Part shown: positions 44,668 to 54,527 of the stretch, in pieces
How positions within the stretch are numbered: position 1 is the stretch's first letter
How the letters are laid out: every line of letters starts with the position of its first letter
Notes under the pieces: generated by a model
What the model was told of the DNA's origin: nothing
Databases searched by the model: none
The model's input: the letters and a program-made list of their open reading frames with translations, nothing else
Origin: Niastella vici
Lineage (GTDB): Bacteria; Bacteroidota; Bacteroidia; Chitinophagales; Chitinophagaceae
Reading direction: 5' to 3'
NCBI RefSeq assembly: GCF_002077945.1
Contig: NZ_LVYD01000074.1
Span: 1 to 64,000, forward strand
Length of the DNA: 64,000 nt
Translations under genes and position numbers: made by a program

Positions 44668-47600
44668 TCATTTATTGTCCAGGCTCCATTCACTAATCGG
44701 CAGCTGAAACATTGCAGGATTTCTTTTGTATTGCGCATTCCATTGTTGACAAATTTTACAATCATTACCGCAACTGCCTTCGGGGTCTAATTCATACCTG
44801 GCTTCAATGCCTTTTAAAGTGGCAGGAATGCCCTGCGTCATCCACCTCGGGGCGGGAGCCTTTTTTAAGTAATGATCAAAAAACTGGGTATAGCGAACGG
44901 TATAATCTTTTTGCTCATCCTGGTCATATAAGACATGCCCTCCTTTGTCGTATTTAAGCCACCAGACTTTTTTTTCCAGCCGCCATAAGGCGGTAAAAAG
45001 CTGTTGTGTTTGGTCCTGATATTCTTGAGAGCTTTTCTTGTTGCAAAATAGTAATAGGGGGCTACTGGCCTTATTAACATTAAGTACGGTGGTTTGTTCC
45101 AGCCATTCTTCCTTATTTTTCCATAGATTGCCAAAGAGAAATCCATTCTCAACCTCATCTAGTTTGCTATTACCTGTTTCACCAATAGACAGGGCTACGT
45201 TGATAATGTTGGCATACAAAAAACCTTCACTAATGGCCATGGCACCAAAAGATTTGGAATGGGTAAAAATATAGGCGCCTAGTTTGGCAGACCAGCTATG
45301 GGAAGCGCAGCCCAATCCACTGGCATCTACATACGGCAAACTTTTTAGATAGTTGGCTGCACCTTCAATCACATTGTAAGCTTCAGGGCCAATTTTATAA
45401 GGCGTGGTATACATGTCAGGGGTAAAAACTAAATAATCATTGTTTATAAACCAGACAGGGGAGGTGCCCGGCGTTATAGCACAAACATTATAGTTTGGAA
45501 TTGGAAAAAGATGCATGTTATTTGAAAAACCTCCATAAAAAACGATCAGCACTGGATATTTTTTTGAAGGATTAAAATCAGACGGTTTGTATAGAATGCC
45601 ATGACCGGTTTGCCCATTCAAATGAGGAAACGTATGCAGCTCTTGTGATATCCACCGGTATCCCTGATGGGGTTGCAAATTGGTAAGTTTTTTGAATATT
45701 TTAAAATCCTTCGTTGCATAATAATTAGGGGCATCAGTAATAGATTGCCGTTGTACGATCCAGATGTCACCCTGCAACGATTTTACAGGTGGCTGGCCGT
45801 TATTAGGTATACTTAATTGTCGGAATCCATTCATATTCATAAACCATGCACCCATTGATTGTAATTTTGGTTCGCTGGCCGAGCCCGTTTTTGTTCGGTA
45901 GAGACCATATGTTTTATTATTGGCATGATATGCTAACAATAACAAAGATTTGTTTCTATTTATAACAGGAACTGGATTACCATTCCTTTCACTATTGAAA
46001 ACTCTGAGTATGATGTCATTTTTAAGACCATAGCCATTGGTTAAATTGATCGCTTTTTTTTGCCCGGTAATGTCCAGTTGCCAGATGTCGCGGTTGTCAT
46101 ACACTAGCAGTCCTTTATCGTTTTCAAGCCAGGCAGCCGGCCCATAAGGTCGTTCGTCTTCTTTATCTGTAAGTAAAAGCCTAAAAAGTAGTCCATTTAG
46201 TTTTGCCGGTATACCAGCGGAAATATTGGTGGTTTTTCCGGTGCTCAGTTCATAACTAAAATAATTATATTCTTGTTTGGGATCAAAATAAATAAGGTAA
46301 TTGCCATCCGGTGAAAACCAATAAAAATTAAAATAAACTGGTAATAATACCTGCTTTCCATCTTTTAATGTAATCAGCCATGTAGTACCTGTGTTATCTC
46401 CATTGCTGTTTTCCCAGAAACGATCACCTACATTTCGGAGATTGTTTCTTTTAATAATGGCATAATCCCCTTGCAACAGTGACAATTGTTCACCTTCACT
46501 TCCTTGCCATTTTACCTGACCATCTTCTATGTCAATAATGGCATTAACAGTTTTGTTTTGTTTTAATACATTTTCCTGCGCCGTCTGTAGTTGCAGGTCT
46601 TTATGATCCCATACTTCCAAATTAACGGCGTCTGGCGCTGGTTGTTGAAGTATCAACGGTTGTTGCTGGAGTATGAGATTGAGATATAGGCCATTGTCTG
46701 AAAAACTAGCTGAAACTATTGTTGTACCTGGTATCAGGCTGGTTTTTTGTTGATTAATTTTAATACTAGCTTTCGAATTACCCTCTTTGTAGTGCCAGAT
46801 GTACTTTGACATATTGCCATTTGAAATTTCATTTACTATAAAGATCACCTGTTTTTCTGCTAGATCAAATTGGAGATTTGATACTACATCCGAAGGGTCG
46901 TGGAAGGTGTAAATATTTTTACTAGTTTGATCGGTGAAATTATTATATTGTAACTCAGTTCCGGTATTTATAATGAGCTTGTCACCACCGGGAGAAAAAA
47001 AATAAGATTTCACACCAAGAAATCTTTGTTCTCTGTCAGTTTGCAAGTTATATATGATCAATTGTTTGGAAGAATCATAAGTCTCGCAAACAAGCCATTT
47101 TTTTGCTTTGTCAAAAGTATACAATTTTACGTCCTGAAATTGCCTGGTTTTTCCTGTTAACAGGTTAACCAATACAACCATATTGTCTATGGCTGTTTGA
47201 TAGGCCATCCATTGATTCAGTTGACCGGTTACTATATGAGATTTGACATTGATTATAGTTTTAAATTTATTAGTGCCTAACTGTAAGAGACACAGGGAAT
47301 CTTTACGTTGCATAATATATTGATTGTTATTGGCGGCAAAAAAGCCGGGTTGCCAGTTCACAAAAGCGTATCGCCACTTGGTGCCATTCGTGGCTTGTAT
47401 AATGAGGCTGTCAAGTTTTTTTTGCCCCATGGGACTTCCTGCAACACATTCAATGCCATACGCAAAATAGCGTCCATTATTACTAACTGCTAAATAGGGA
47501 CTCATTTGTTGCCAGGAATCAATTATTTTAAAGTCTATTAGGTTTTTATTGTTTTGACTTACATTGTTATGGGCATAAGTCCACATGTATTTATTGATAT

Positions 47601-47715
47601 CCCATCGGTTGCTTTGAGTTGTAGGCAGGGATTTGCTGATGGGTTGTATATTTGTTTGAGCATACATAGATAGTGTGCACACAAACAGAAAGAGGTAGGA
47701 GACTAAACTTCTCAT
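44668..47715 (-). CDS. S9/prolyl-oligopeptidase-like secreted hydrolase with Cys-containing C-terminal tail
   Basis: 1015 residues with a signal peptide (MRSLVSYLFLFVCTLSMYAQ). A long beta-propeller-like part (YFWFSPDGNYLIYFDPKQEY-type strands) precedes an alpha/beta hydrolase domain with GHGILYKPSDFNPSKKYPVL. The nucleophile motif is SHSWSA (Ser807) in place of GHSYGG, and KGGHVLYD provides the catalytic His. The C-terminus ends with a conserved Cys cluster (GSCGNDCKICQQWN). It is transcribed away from the FecR-SusC-SusD genes across a 215-base divergent promoter region. Such hydrolases near SusCD suggest peptide use. Loss of one motif glycine makes altered activity possible. Confidence 0.8.
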   Translation of the reverse strand: MRSLVSYLFLFVCTLSMYAQTNIQPISKSLPTTQSNRWDINKYMWTYAHNNVSQNNKNLIDFKIIDSWQQMSPYLAVSNNGRYFAYGIECVAGSPMGQKKLDSLIIQATNGTKWRYAFVNWQPGFFAANNNQYIMQRKDSLCLLQLGTNKFKTIINVKSHIVTGQLNQWMAYQTAIDNMVVLVNLLTGKTRQFQDVKLYTFDKAKKWLVCETYDSSKQLIIYNLQTDREQRFLGVKSYFFSPGGDKLIINTGTELQYNNFTDQTSKNIYTFHDPSDVVSNLQFDLAEKQVIFIVNEISNGNMSKYIWHYKEGNSKASIKINQQKTSLIPGTTIVSASFSDNGLYLNLILQQQPLILQQPAPDAVNLEVWDHKDLQLQTAQENVLKQNKTVNAIIDIEDGQVKWQGSEGEQLSLLQGDYAIIKRNNLRNVGDRFWENSNGDNTGTTWLITLKDGKQVLLPVYFNFYWFSPDGNYLIYFDPKQEYNYFSYELSTGKTTNISAGIPAKLNGLLFRLLLTDKEDERPYGPAAWLENDKGLLVYDNRDIWQLDITGQKKAINLTNGYGLKNDIILRVFNSERNGNPVPVINRNKSLLLLAYHANNKTYGLYRTKTGSASEPKLQSMGAWFMNMNGFRQLSIPNNGQPPVKSLQGDIWIVQRQSITDAPNYYATKDFKIFKKLTNLQPHQGYRWISQELHTFPHLNGQTGHGILYKPSDFNPSKKYPVLIVFYGGFSNNMHLFPIPNYNVCAITPGTSPVWFINNDYLVFTPDMYTTPYKIGPEAYNVIEGAANYLKSLPYVDASGLGCASHSWSAKLGAYIFTHSKSFGAMAISEGFLYANIINVALSIGETGNSKLDEVENGFLFGNLWKNKEEWLEQTTVLNVNKASSPLLLFCNKKSSQEYQDQTQQLFTALWRLEKKVWWLKYDKGGHVLYDQDEQKDYTVRYTQFFDHYLKKAPAPRWMTQGIPATLKGIEARYELDPEGSCGNDCKICQQWNAQYKRNPAMFQLPISEWSLDNK

Positions 47716-47930
47716 TGATTTGATTTGTAATTAAAGGTTTGTATTTGATGGTAATTACCGGCTTCTTTTTTTCCAAAAAAATTAACCTATTTTATTTTTT
47801 GATTTGATAGAAACCCGTTGATTTGAATTAAGTAACCTTAGATAATCTTATATTATTTTTTTTATTTTTCGGTTAGATTGGTGAATACTCCGGGTTTTAC
47901 TTATAACAACACATAACAAATTAACAACTC

Positions 47931-49112
47931 ATGACCGATAGGGAAGATGATATAGCTAAATTGATCAAAAGACACAATCAGGGTGAATTAACTGACAATG
48001 AACGCAATACCCTGATAGATTGGGTGAATGAATCAGACGAGAACCGGCGGGTGTTCAATGAGTTGACCAGTGAAAATGGGGTGCAACTGGCAGTGCGTGA
48101 GATGTACGCTTTTAAGCGGCAACATCATACAAATGAACCGGCTGTTGTAGAATTGTATCAGGGTAAAACATACTGGTTTAAATATATTCTGGCAGCAGCA
48201 GCGATAATAGCTGTGGTATCTATGGTGTGGATGTTCGCTATCAATAGCCGAAAAAACAACCCCGTTGCTGTTACAAAAACAGTTACAAAGAAAACATTCC
48301 AGGATCTTGCACCTGGCGGTAATAAGGCTGTGCTAACGCTGGCAGATGGCTCAACTATAGTATTAGATAATAAAAGTAATGGCGTAATTGCCGAGGAAGG
48401 CAAAACAACAATCAACAAAAAAGAAGACGGGCAATTAGAATATAAAGCCCAAGGGTTAGCTGCAACCGAAGGCGCCGCCCGTTATAATACCATCAGTACG
48501 CCCCGGGGTGGGCAGTACCAACTCACTTTACCAGATGGCAGTAAGGTTTGGTTAAATGCAGCCAGTTCCCTGAAGTTCCCTGTGGAGTTTTCAGGCAAAG
48601 AACGGGTGGTACAATTAACCGGCGAAGCCTATTTTGAAGTAGTGCATAAGGATCTTCCCTTTCAAGTGGTTGTAAATAATGCAATGAAAGTGCAGGTGCT
48701 AGGGACCCACTTTAATATAATGGCATATGAAGAGGAGGCAGCGGTGAAGACAACATTGCTGCAGGGTAAGGTGAGGGTGGAAAATGAACAGCAGCAAGCG
48801 GTGACTTTACAACCAGGCGAACAGTCACTGTTAACAAGTGGCGGCCTGAAGGTAAAAACAGATCCAGATGTAGCCGAAGCGGTGGCATGGAAAGATGGCA
48901 AGTTTAAATTCGTGCATGCCGATCTGAAAGCAGTGATGCGTAATTTAGCCCGGTGGTACGATGTTCAGATTGAATATGATAAAAATGTGCCAGAAAAGTC
49001 GTTTAGCGGGGAGATCTCCCGCCGGTTGAATGCCTCGGAGGTGTTGAGTGTGATTGAATTTGCAGGCGTTCATTTTAAAATAGAGGGAAAGAAAATAATG
49101 GTTTTGCCTTAA
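47931..49112 (+). CDS. FecR family anti-sigma factor
   Basis: 393 residues. A cytoplasmic N-terminal domain (DIAKLIKRHNQGELTDNERN) precedes one membrane helix (YILAAAAIIAVVSMVWMFAI). The periplasmic FecR domain follows (NTISTPRGGQYQLTLPDGSK, VWLNAASSLKFPVEFSG, GEAYFEVVH) and then a DUF4974 C-terminal domain (ARWYDVQIEYDKNVPEKSF). FecR proteins link an outer-membrane SusC transducer to an ECF sigma factor. The SusC gene follows, but no sigma gene lies upstream: the neighbour is the divergent S9-type gene. Its sigma partner must be elsewhere, or the pair was lost. Confidence 0.9.
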   Translation: MTDREDDIAKLIKRHNQGELTDNERNTLIDWVNESDENRRVFNELTSENGVQLAVREMYAFKRQHHTNEPAVVELYQGKTYWFKYILAAAAIIAVVSMVWMFAINSRKNNPVAVTKTVTKKTFQDLAPGGNKAVLTLADGSTIVLDNKSNGVIAEEGKTTINKKEDGQLEYKAQGLAATEGAARYNTISTPRGGQYQLTLPDGSKVWLNAASSLKFPVEFSGKERVVQLTGEAYFEVVHKDLPFQVVVNNAMKVQVLGTHFNIMAYEEEAAVKTTLLQGKVRVENEQQQAVTLQPGEQSLLTSGGLKVKTDPDVAEAVAWKDGKFKFVHADLKAVMRNLARWYDVQIEYDKNVPEKSFSGEISRRLNASEVLSVIEFAGVHFKIEGKKIMVLP

Positions 49113-49141
49113 TAATAGGCTCTAAAATAATATTGCGTTGC

Positions 49142-49160
49142 TCCCCCTTTAGGGGACTGG
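49142..49160 (-). repeat. Dispersed Bacteroidota hairpin repeat, copy 2 (reverse)
   Basis: TCCCCCTTTAGGGGACTGG is the reverse complement of the CCCCTAAAGGGGGA core found at 15752. It lies 30 bases after the fecR stop. Confidence 0.65.
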
Positions 49161-49226
49161 GGAGCAGAGGTTGCACTTATGAAGAACCCTTAAACAAGGC
49201 ATTTACTTCACAAATGCGTTGGCTTA

Positions 49227-49260
49227 GAAAGCCCTTGTGAAGAAGAGAGGGCTTTCATTT
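49227..49260 (+). terminator. Hairpin after fecR, possible terminator
   Basis: GAAAGCCC and GGGCTTTC form an 8-bp stem with a 14-base loop followed by ATTT. It would end the fecR message before the susC leader; the T-run is short. Confidence 0.45.
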
Positions 49261-49401
49261 CTTACCAAAGATATTCCTAAAAGAATTCGCCTTTTCCTGC
49301 CATTAAGCCAACTCCTGTAACAACCATCACGCACATCTACAAGCTACATAATTACTTATCCGGTGGACCATTAAACTTTAGGCGGTTAACTAAAATAAAA
49401 A

Positions 49402-49475
49402 CCGTTCCAGATGCGACCTGGAACGGCGGACATTTGGGTTAACCCTCGCCCGAACGGAAATTTATCCGGGCGGGC
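49402..49475 (+). promoter_or_regulatory. Structured susC leader with two hairpins
   Basis: CCGTTCCAG / CTGGAACGG (49402-49426) is a perfect 9-bp stem with a 7-base loop. A GC-rich stem (CGCCCG / CGGGCG, 49447-49472) follows, with the palindrome GGGTTAACCC between them. They end 62 bases before the SusC start and could form an attenuator or an sRNA target. Together with the two preceding entries this accounts for the 424-base gap after fecR. Confidence 0.5.
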
Positions 49476-49536
49476 TATCAACAAATTTCTCTGCTTAGAA
49501 ACTGCTTTATTGTTAAACCCAAACTACTCCAAAGTT

Positions 49537-52500
49537 ATGGAAATAACTGCTTATTGTCACCGGTTGGCCGTTTTCGCAGCAATGAAACCCCATCAGGTGC
49601 TAACCAAAAAAATAGCGATGGTTATGAAACTGACTGCCATCATTCTTTTAGCTGCCTGCTTACAACTAAGTGCCAGGGGAGTGTCGCAAACCCTCACATT
49701 AACGCTTAAAAACGCCTCGCTTGAAAAAGTTTTTGCTGAAATACAAAAGCAAACAGGCTATTCTTTTTTCTACGAAGATGGCTTATTAAAAAAATCCAAA
49801 CCGGTTGATATTGTAGTGGTTAAAGCTTCCATAATACAGGTGTTGGACATGTGTTTTGCGAGCCAGCCATTTACTTATAAGATAGTTAATAATGCCATAT
49901 CGGTTCGCAAGAAGGAGCAAATTGTAGAAGTTTCTTTCAAGCCTGAAACGGGTGACCCGGTTACTGTTAATGGAAAGGTGACTGATCCGCAAGGAAATCC
50001 ATTGGTTGGGGCCAATGTAAAAGTGAAGGGAAGTAATGTAGGAACAACTACTGATAATTTGGGAAGATTTTCTTTATCTAACATTGATCCAGAGGCGATA
50101 TTGGAGATTTCATATGTGGATCATGACCCACAGACGTTTCACATAAAGGGAAAGACGTTTTTTACGATTGCTCTCAGTCAGAAACAGACGGAATTAGACG
50201 AGGCTGTTATCATTGCATATGGTAAAACTTCCCGTCGTTTTACCACAGGTAATATCGCTACATTAAAAGCGGCTGATATTGAAAAACAGCCAGTACAAAA
50301 TCCCTTGCTGGCCTTACAGGGAAGAGTGACTGGTATTGAGGTAACCCAGTTAACTGGTTTGAATGGTGGTGGTGTACGTGTAAGAATTCAGGGGATTAAC
50401 AGTATTAAAAGTGGATTGGATCCATTGGTTGTGGTAGATGGTGTGCCCTATCCAACTCAACTGGTGGGGGCCGGCCTTCTTGAAGCTGCTCTTCAAGGCG
50501 GTAGTCCACTAAATTATATCAATCCGGCCGATATTGAATCTATTGATGTCTTAAAGGATGCAGATGCTACAGCTATTTATGGGAGCCGGGCTGCCAACGG
50601 GGCCATTTTGATCACTACCAAGAAAGGAAAGGCAGGCCGTAATAAATTAAACCTGAACCTACAACAAGGTTGGGGAAAGGTAATGCGAAAAGTAGACATG
50701 CTCAATACCCGACAGTACCTCGATATGCGTTATGAAGCGTACCGCAATGACGGAATCATTTGGACAGCTCCTACGTTTACAGCCAATGATTTGAAAGTTT
50801 GGGATACAACACGCTTTACTGACTGGCAAAAGGAACTGATAGGAAGGACAGCAAAGTATACCAATGTAAACGCTACTATTTCCGGTGGTACAACAGCTGT
50901 ACAATATCTTGTGGGGGCTACGTATAACAGACAAACCACAGTGTTTCCTGGTGACTTTGATGATAAAGCTGGAAGTATGAATTTTAATCTTACAAGCGGA
51001 ACAGCTAATCAACGGTTAAAAATACAATTATCAGGCAATTATCGGTATGACCAAAATCGAATGCCTGGGATTGATCTTACGCAAAAGGCTTTGTTACTTG
51101 AACCTAATGCCCCTGCTTTGTACAATCAAGATGGAACGCTGAACTGGGCGCCGGACGCTTCCGGTAAAAGTACTTGGACTAATCCATTGGCTGCTACCGT
51201 ATCTGCAGAATTCAGCAATGTATCTAAAAATCTGGTCAGCAATCTCATTCTAAGTTATAGATTGCTAAATGGACTCGAATTTCGCTCAAGCATAGGGTAT
51301 ACCAACTTACAATCCCTAATATACCAGTTACAAAGATTGGAATCTTTTGCGCCAGAGGTAAGGCCAACTGCGCAAAGATCGACCGCTATGGGCAACAGAA
51401 ATATGAGTTCCTGGATCGCAGAGCCGATGTTACAGTATAATGGCCACATAGGTAAGGGAAAAATCGATGCCCTGTTGGGGAGTACCATTCAGAAGACTAG
51501 TTTTACTTTTTTAGGTATATTGAGTACTGGTTTTGATGCAGACATATTGATGAAGACTATGAGTGCTGCCCGTTCTAATACGATTGTTTCATCTATAACC
51601 GGTATCAGTCGTTACAACGCCCTATTTGGTCGGCTGAGTTATAATTTGAAGGATAAATACTTATTAAACCTTACCGTTCGTCGTGACGGTAGTAATAAAT
51701 TTGGTGATAAAAATAAGTTTAACAACTTTGGCAGTTTAGGAATGGGATGGATTTTAAGTGAGGAAGAATGGCTCCGCAAACAATTGAATTTCTTGAGTTT
51801 TGCCAAATTGCGTTCCAGTTATGGAATCACCGGAAATGATCAAATTCCCGATTTTAGTTATTTAAGCATTTACGGTATAAATAATCCTACTGTTTTATAT
51901 CAAAACCGGATCAGTCTTGAAGCCAGGAATATTCCCAACCCGTACCTTCAATGGGAGCGCACCGCGAAATGGCAAAGTGGGGTAGACTTGGGTGTATTCC
52001 ATGACAGGATATTGATTGGTATAACCTATGCCAGGAATCGGTCTTCCAATCAGTTAATTGATTATAATATTCCGTCTTATTCAGGCTTTCAAACGATCGT
52101 GAAAAATTTGCCAGCTACTGTTCAAAATACCAGTTGGGAATTTACTTTAAACACAATTAATATAAGGTCCAGGAATTTTAACTGGGTAACCAGCGCCAAC
52201 CTTACGATCCCACGAAATAGACTGATCAAATTTCCTGGTATAGAATTCACCAGCTATGCCGATGGTACACAAGGCGTTGTCGTAGGTCAGCCACTGGGTG
52301 TTAAAAAAGTATATCATTATGCTGGTATCAATCCAGCCAATGGCAATTATTTGGGGTTGGATGCCAATGGCAATCCAAATATTGATATTCCTAATCGAAA
52401 TATTTTTATTGCTGCTATTTCAAATTGGTATGGCGGTTTGGTTAATAGTTTTACGTTTAAAAAATTTCAACTCGAGGTTATAGTTCAGGTTGTGCGCAAA

Positions 52501-52902
52501 CGGAGCACCCGCGATTTTGAATGGTCTAACGGAGTAACAACTCCCGGGAGATTTGGTAACGGAACTGGCAATCAACCGGTAGCCGTATTAAACCGGTGGC
52601 GGAAACCCGGAGATGATGCTATGGTTCCCGGTTTTACAACCGGCATTCTTGCAAATTCTGTCACGGCCAGTGATGCCTGGTATACACTTGATGCTTCTTA
52701 CGTACGGTTAAAAAACCTATCAATGTCATGGCAATTACCTGATCCTTTGTTGCGGAAATTGCATATACAGAATTTATTAATCTATCTACGCGCCCAAAAC
52801 TTAGGAGTAATCACACGTTATAAGGGCATTGATCCCGAATCGGGAGCAACCGGTTTGCCGCCTTTACAATTAATAACGGCAGGAGCTACTATTGAATTGT
52901 AA
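49537..52902 (+). CDS. SusC/RagA-type TonB-dependent outer membrane transporter with STN domain
   Basis: 1121 residues from the ATG at 49537, whose MEITAYCHRLAVFAAMKP start is the usual form for this family in Chitinophagaceae; the frame is open further upstream but that part overlaps the structured leader. A signal segment ends near LSARGVSQ. The STN domain (SLEKVFAEIQKQTGYSFFY) signals to FecR. A CarboxypepD_reg-like domain (NGKVTDPQGNPLVGANVKVK) follows, then the plug (NPLLALQGRVTGIEVTQLTG, VLKDADATAIYGSRAANG) and a beta-barrel to the C-terminus. It imports oligosaccharides or peptides bound by the SusD partner 54 bases downstream. Confidence 0.93.
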   Translation: MEITAYCHRLAVFAAMKPHQVLTKKIAMVMKLTAIILLAACLQLSARGVSQTLTLTLKNASLEKVFAEIQKQTGYSFFYEDGLLKKSKPVDIVVVKASIIQVLDMCFASQPFTYKIVNNAISVRKKEQIVEVSFKPETGDPVTVNGKVTDPQGNPLVGANVKVKGSNVGTTTDNLGRFSLSNIDPEAILEISYVDHDPQTFHIKGKTFFTIALSQKQTELDEAVIIAYGKTSRRFTTGNIATLKAADIEKQPVQNPLLALQGRVTGIEVTQLTGLNGGGVRVRIQGINSIKSGLDPLVVVDGVPYPTQLVGAGLLEAALQGGSPLNYINPADIESIDVLKDADATAIYGSRAANGAILITTKKGKAGRNKLNLNLQQGWGKVMRKVDMLNTRQYLDMRYEAYRNDGIIWTAPTFTANDLKVWDTTRFTDWQKELIGRTAKYTNVNATISGGTTAVQYLVGATYNRQTTVFPGDFDDKAGSMNFNLTSGTANQRLKIQLSGNYRYDQNRMPGIDLTQKALLLEPNAPALYNQDGTLNWAPDASGKSTWTNPLAATVSAEFSNVSKNLVSNLILSYRLLNGLEFRSSIGYTNLQSLIYQLQRLESFAPEVRPTAQRSTAMGNRNMSSWIAEPMLQYNGHIGKGKIDALLGSTIQKTSFTFLGILSTGFDADILMKTMSAARSNTIVSSITGISRYNALFGRLSYNLKDKYLLNLTVRRDGSNKFGDKNKFNNFGSLGMGWILSEEEWLRKQLNFLSFAKLRSSYGITGNDQIPDFSYLSIYGINNPTVLYQNRISLEARNIPNPYLQWERTAKWQSGVDLGVFHDRILIGITYARNRSSNQLIDYNIPSYSGFQTIVKNLPATVQNTSWEFTLNTINIRSRNFNWVTSANLTIPRNRLIKFPGIEFTSYADGTQGVVVGQPLGVKKVYHYAGINPANGNYLGLDANGNPNIDIPNRNIFIAAISNWYGGLVNSFTFKKFQLEVIVQVVRKRSTRDFEWSNGVTTPGRFGNGTGNQPVAVLNRWRKPGDDAMVPGFTTGILANSVTASDAWYTLDASYVRLKNLSMSWQLPDPLLRKLHIQNLLIYLRAQNLGVITRYKGIDPESGATGLPPLQLITAGATIEL

Positions 52903-52956
52903 TGCCTTTATTGAACATCTATTTTTTGTAAGCATTTTGAATAAATCCCTGTTATT

Positions 52957-54480
52957 ATGCTACTTACTATAAATTCGAAAAATGAAGGACTTGTCTTTAT
53001 TACGGCTTGGATGATTGTGCTTTTTTCAACCTGTTTAATGATGGGTTGTAAAAAATTGGTAGAATCGGACCCTCCATCTGATTCCGTAACAGATGTGACT
53101 GTATATTCATCAGATGCTACGGCTATTTCAGTGCTCAACGGTATATACTCAACAGCTAATAACTTCACATTTCAAGGGGCAGGAAGTATTAACGTTTTAG
53201 CCGGTTTGGATGCAGATGAGTTAACTTTATACAATGGAGTAACTTCTGATTATACGAAGTTGGGCCATTACAGAAATCAGTTATCACAAATAGTTAACAA
53301 GCCCTTTTCAGGAGCAGAAAATTGGCCATTTCTCTATAGTTTCATTTTTAAATGCAATGCCGCTATTGAGGGATTATACGGTAGTGAACACCTTACACCT
53401 GCGGTAAAACAGCAATTGTTAGGTGAGGCTCAGTTTTTTCGCGCCCTCAATTATTTTTACCTGGTAAACCTTTTTGGGGATGTGCCCCTCCCTATAACAA
53501 CCGACCCCGAAATAAATACAAAGTTGGCCAGATCTTCACGGGAAAAGGTATATGAGCAGATCATTGCCGATCTGCAACAGGCTGAAGAAAAGTTAAGTGC
53601 CGACTATTTAAATGAAACTCTATTGGGTACTTCCCAAGAAAGGACTCGGCCTACCAAATGGGCGGCTACGGCTTTGCTCGCAAGAGTTTATTTATACACC
53701 AAGGCATGGGGAAAAGCAGAGGAAAAGGCAACGAGTGTGATCAATAATAAATCCTTTTTTGAGCTTCTTCCTTTAAATAGTGTTTTCCTGAAAAACAGCC
53801 GCGAAGCCATCTGGCAGTTGCAACCTACAGCAATTAATTTTAATACAGTAGATGCACAACTCTTTATTATCCCACAAACCGGGCCTAGCGTTTTCTTTAA
53901 CCCGGTTTTTTTAAGTGATACCCTAATAAATAGTTTCGAGCCGGATGACCTACGGGCTAAAAATGGGAACTGGATTAATACGACTATTTATAAATTGACG
54001 CCTACTTTGAATGATACTGTGGCTTATGCATATAAATATAAACTCAATTTGCCGGATGCTTCCATTACAGCAACAACCGGACCGGCAAATATGAAAGAGT
54101 ATTTTATGATGCTTCGTTTAGGTGAACAGTATTTGATAAGGGCTGAAGCCAGGGCGCAGCAGGGAAATCTTATGGGGGCAAAAGAGGACCTGAATTCCAT
54201 ACGCAAACGTGCATTTTCGCCGGAAAAACCGGTTACTGTGAATGATAAAGACGGGCTACTGGCGGCTATTTTACACGAACGGCAGGTTGAGTTGTTTACT
54301 GAACATGGGCATCGCTGGCTTGATTTGAAAAGAACAGGTAAAGTGGATGAGGTGATGAAAGGCATTACCCCCTTTAAGGCAAATGGGGCGCCTTGGCAAT
54401 CGTACCAGCAATGGTATCCTTTACCATTAACGATTGATTTGCAACGGGCGCCTAACCTAGTGCAAAATGAAGGTTATTAA
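52957..54480 (+). CDS. SusD/RagB-family outer membrane lipoprotein
   Basis: 507 residues. A lipoprotein signal (VLFSTCLMMGC) anchors it to the outer membrane. TPR-like helices (QQLLGEAQFFRALNYFYLVN, WAATALLARVYLYTKAWGKA) and the conserved C-terminal block (LLAAILHERQVELFTEHGHR, WLDLKRTGKVDEVM) are typical of SusD. It binds the ligand above the SusC barrel. The thioredoxin-like gene starts 47 bases after it. Confidence 0.93.
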   Translation: MLLTINSKNEGLVFITAWMIVLFSTCLMMGCKKLVESDPPSDSVTDVTVYSSDATAISVLNGIYSTANNFTFQGAGSINVLAGLDADELTLYNGVTSDYTKLGHYRNQLSQIVNKPFSGAENWPFLYSFIFKCNAAIEGLYGSEHLTPAVKQQLLGEAQFFRALNYFYLVNLFGDVPLPITTDPEINTKLARSSREKVYEQIIADLQQAEEKLSADYLNETLLGTSQERTRPTKWAATALLARVYLYTKAWGKAEEKATSVINNKSFFELLPLNSVFLKNSREAIWQLQPTAINFNTVDAQLFIIPQTGPSVFFNPVFLSDTLINSFEPDDLRAKNGNWINTTIYKLTPTLNDTVAYAYKYKLNLPDASITATTGPANMKEYFMMLRLGEQYLIRAEARAQQGNLMGAKEDLNSIRKRAFSPEKPVTVNDKDGLLAAILHERQVELFTEHGHRWLDLKRTGKVDEVMKGITPFKANGAPWQSYQQWYPLPLTIDLQRAPNLVQNEGY

Positions 54481-54527
54481 ATTGGGACATTAATAATTTA
54501 ATCAACAATTATAAGAATAGGATAAGT

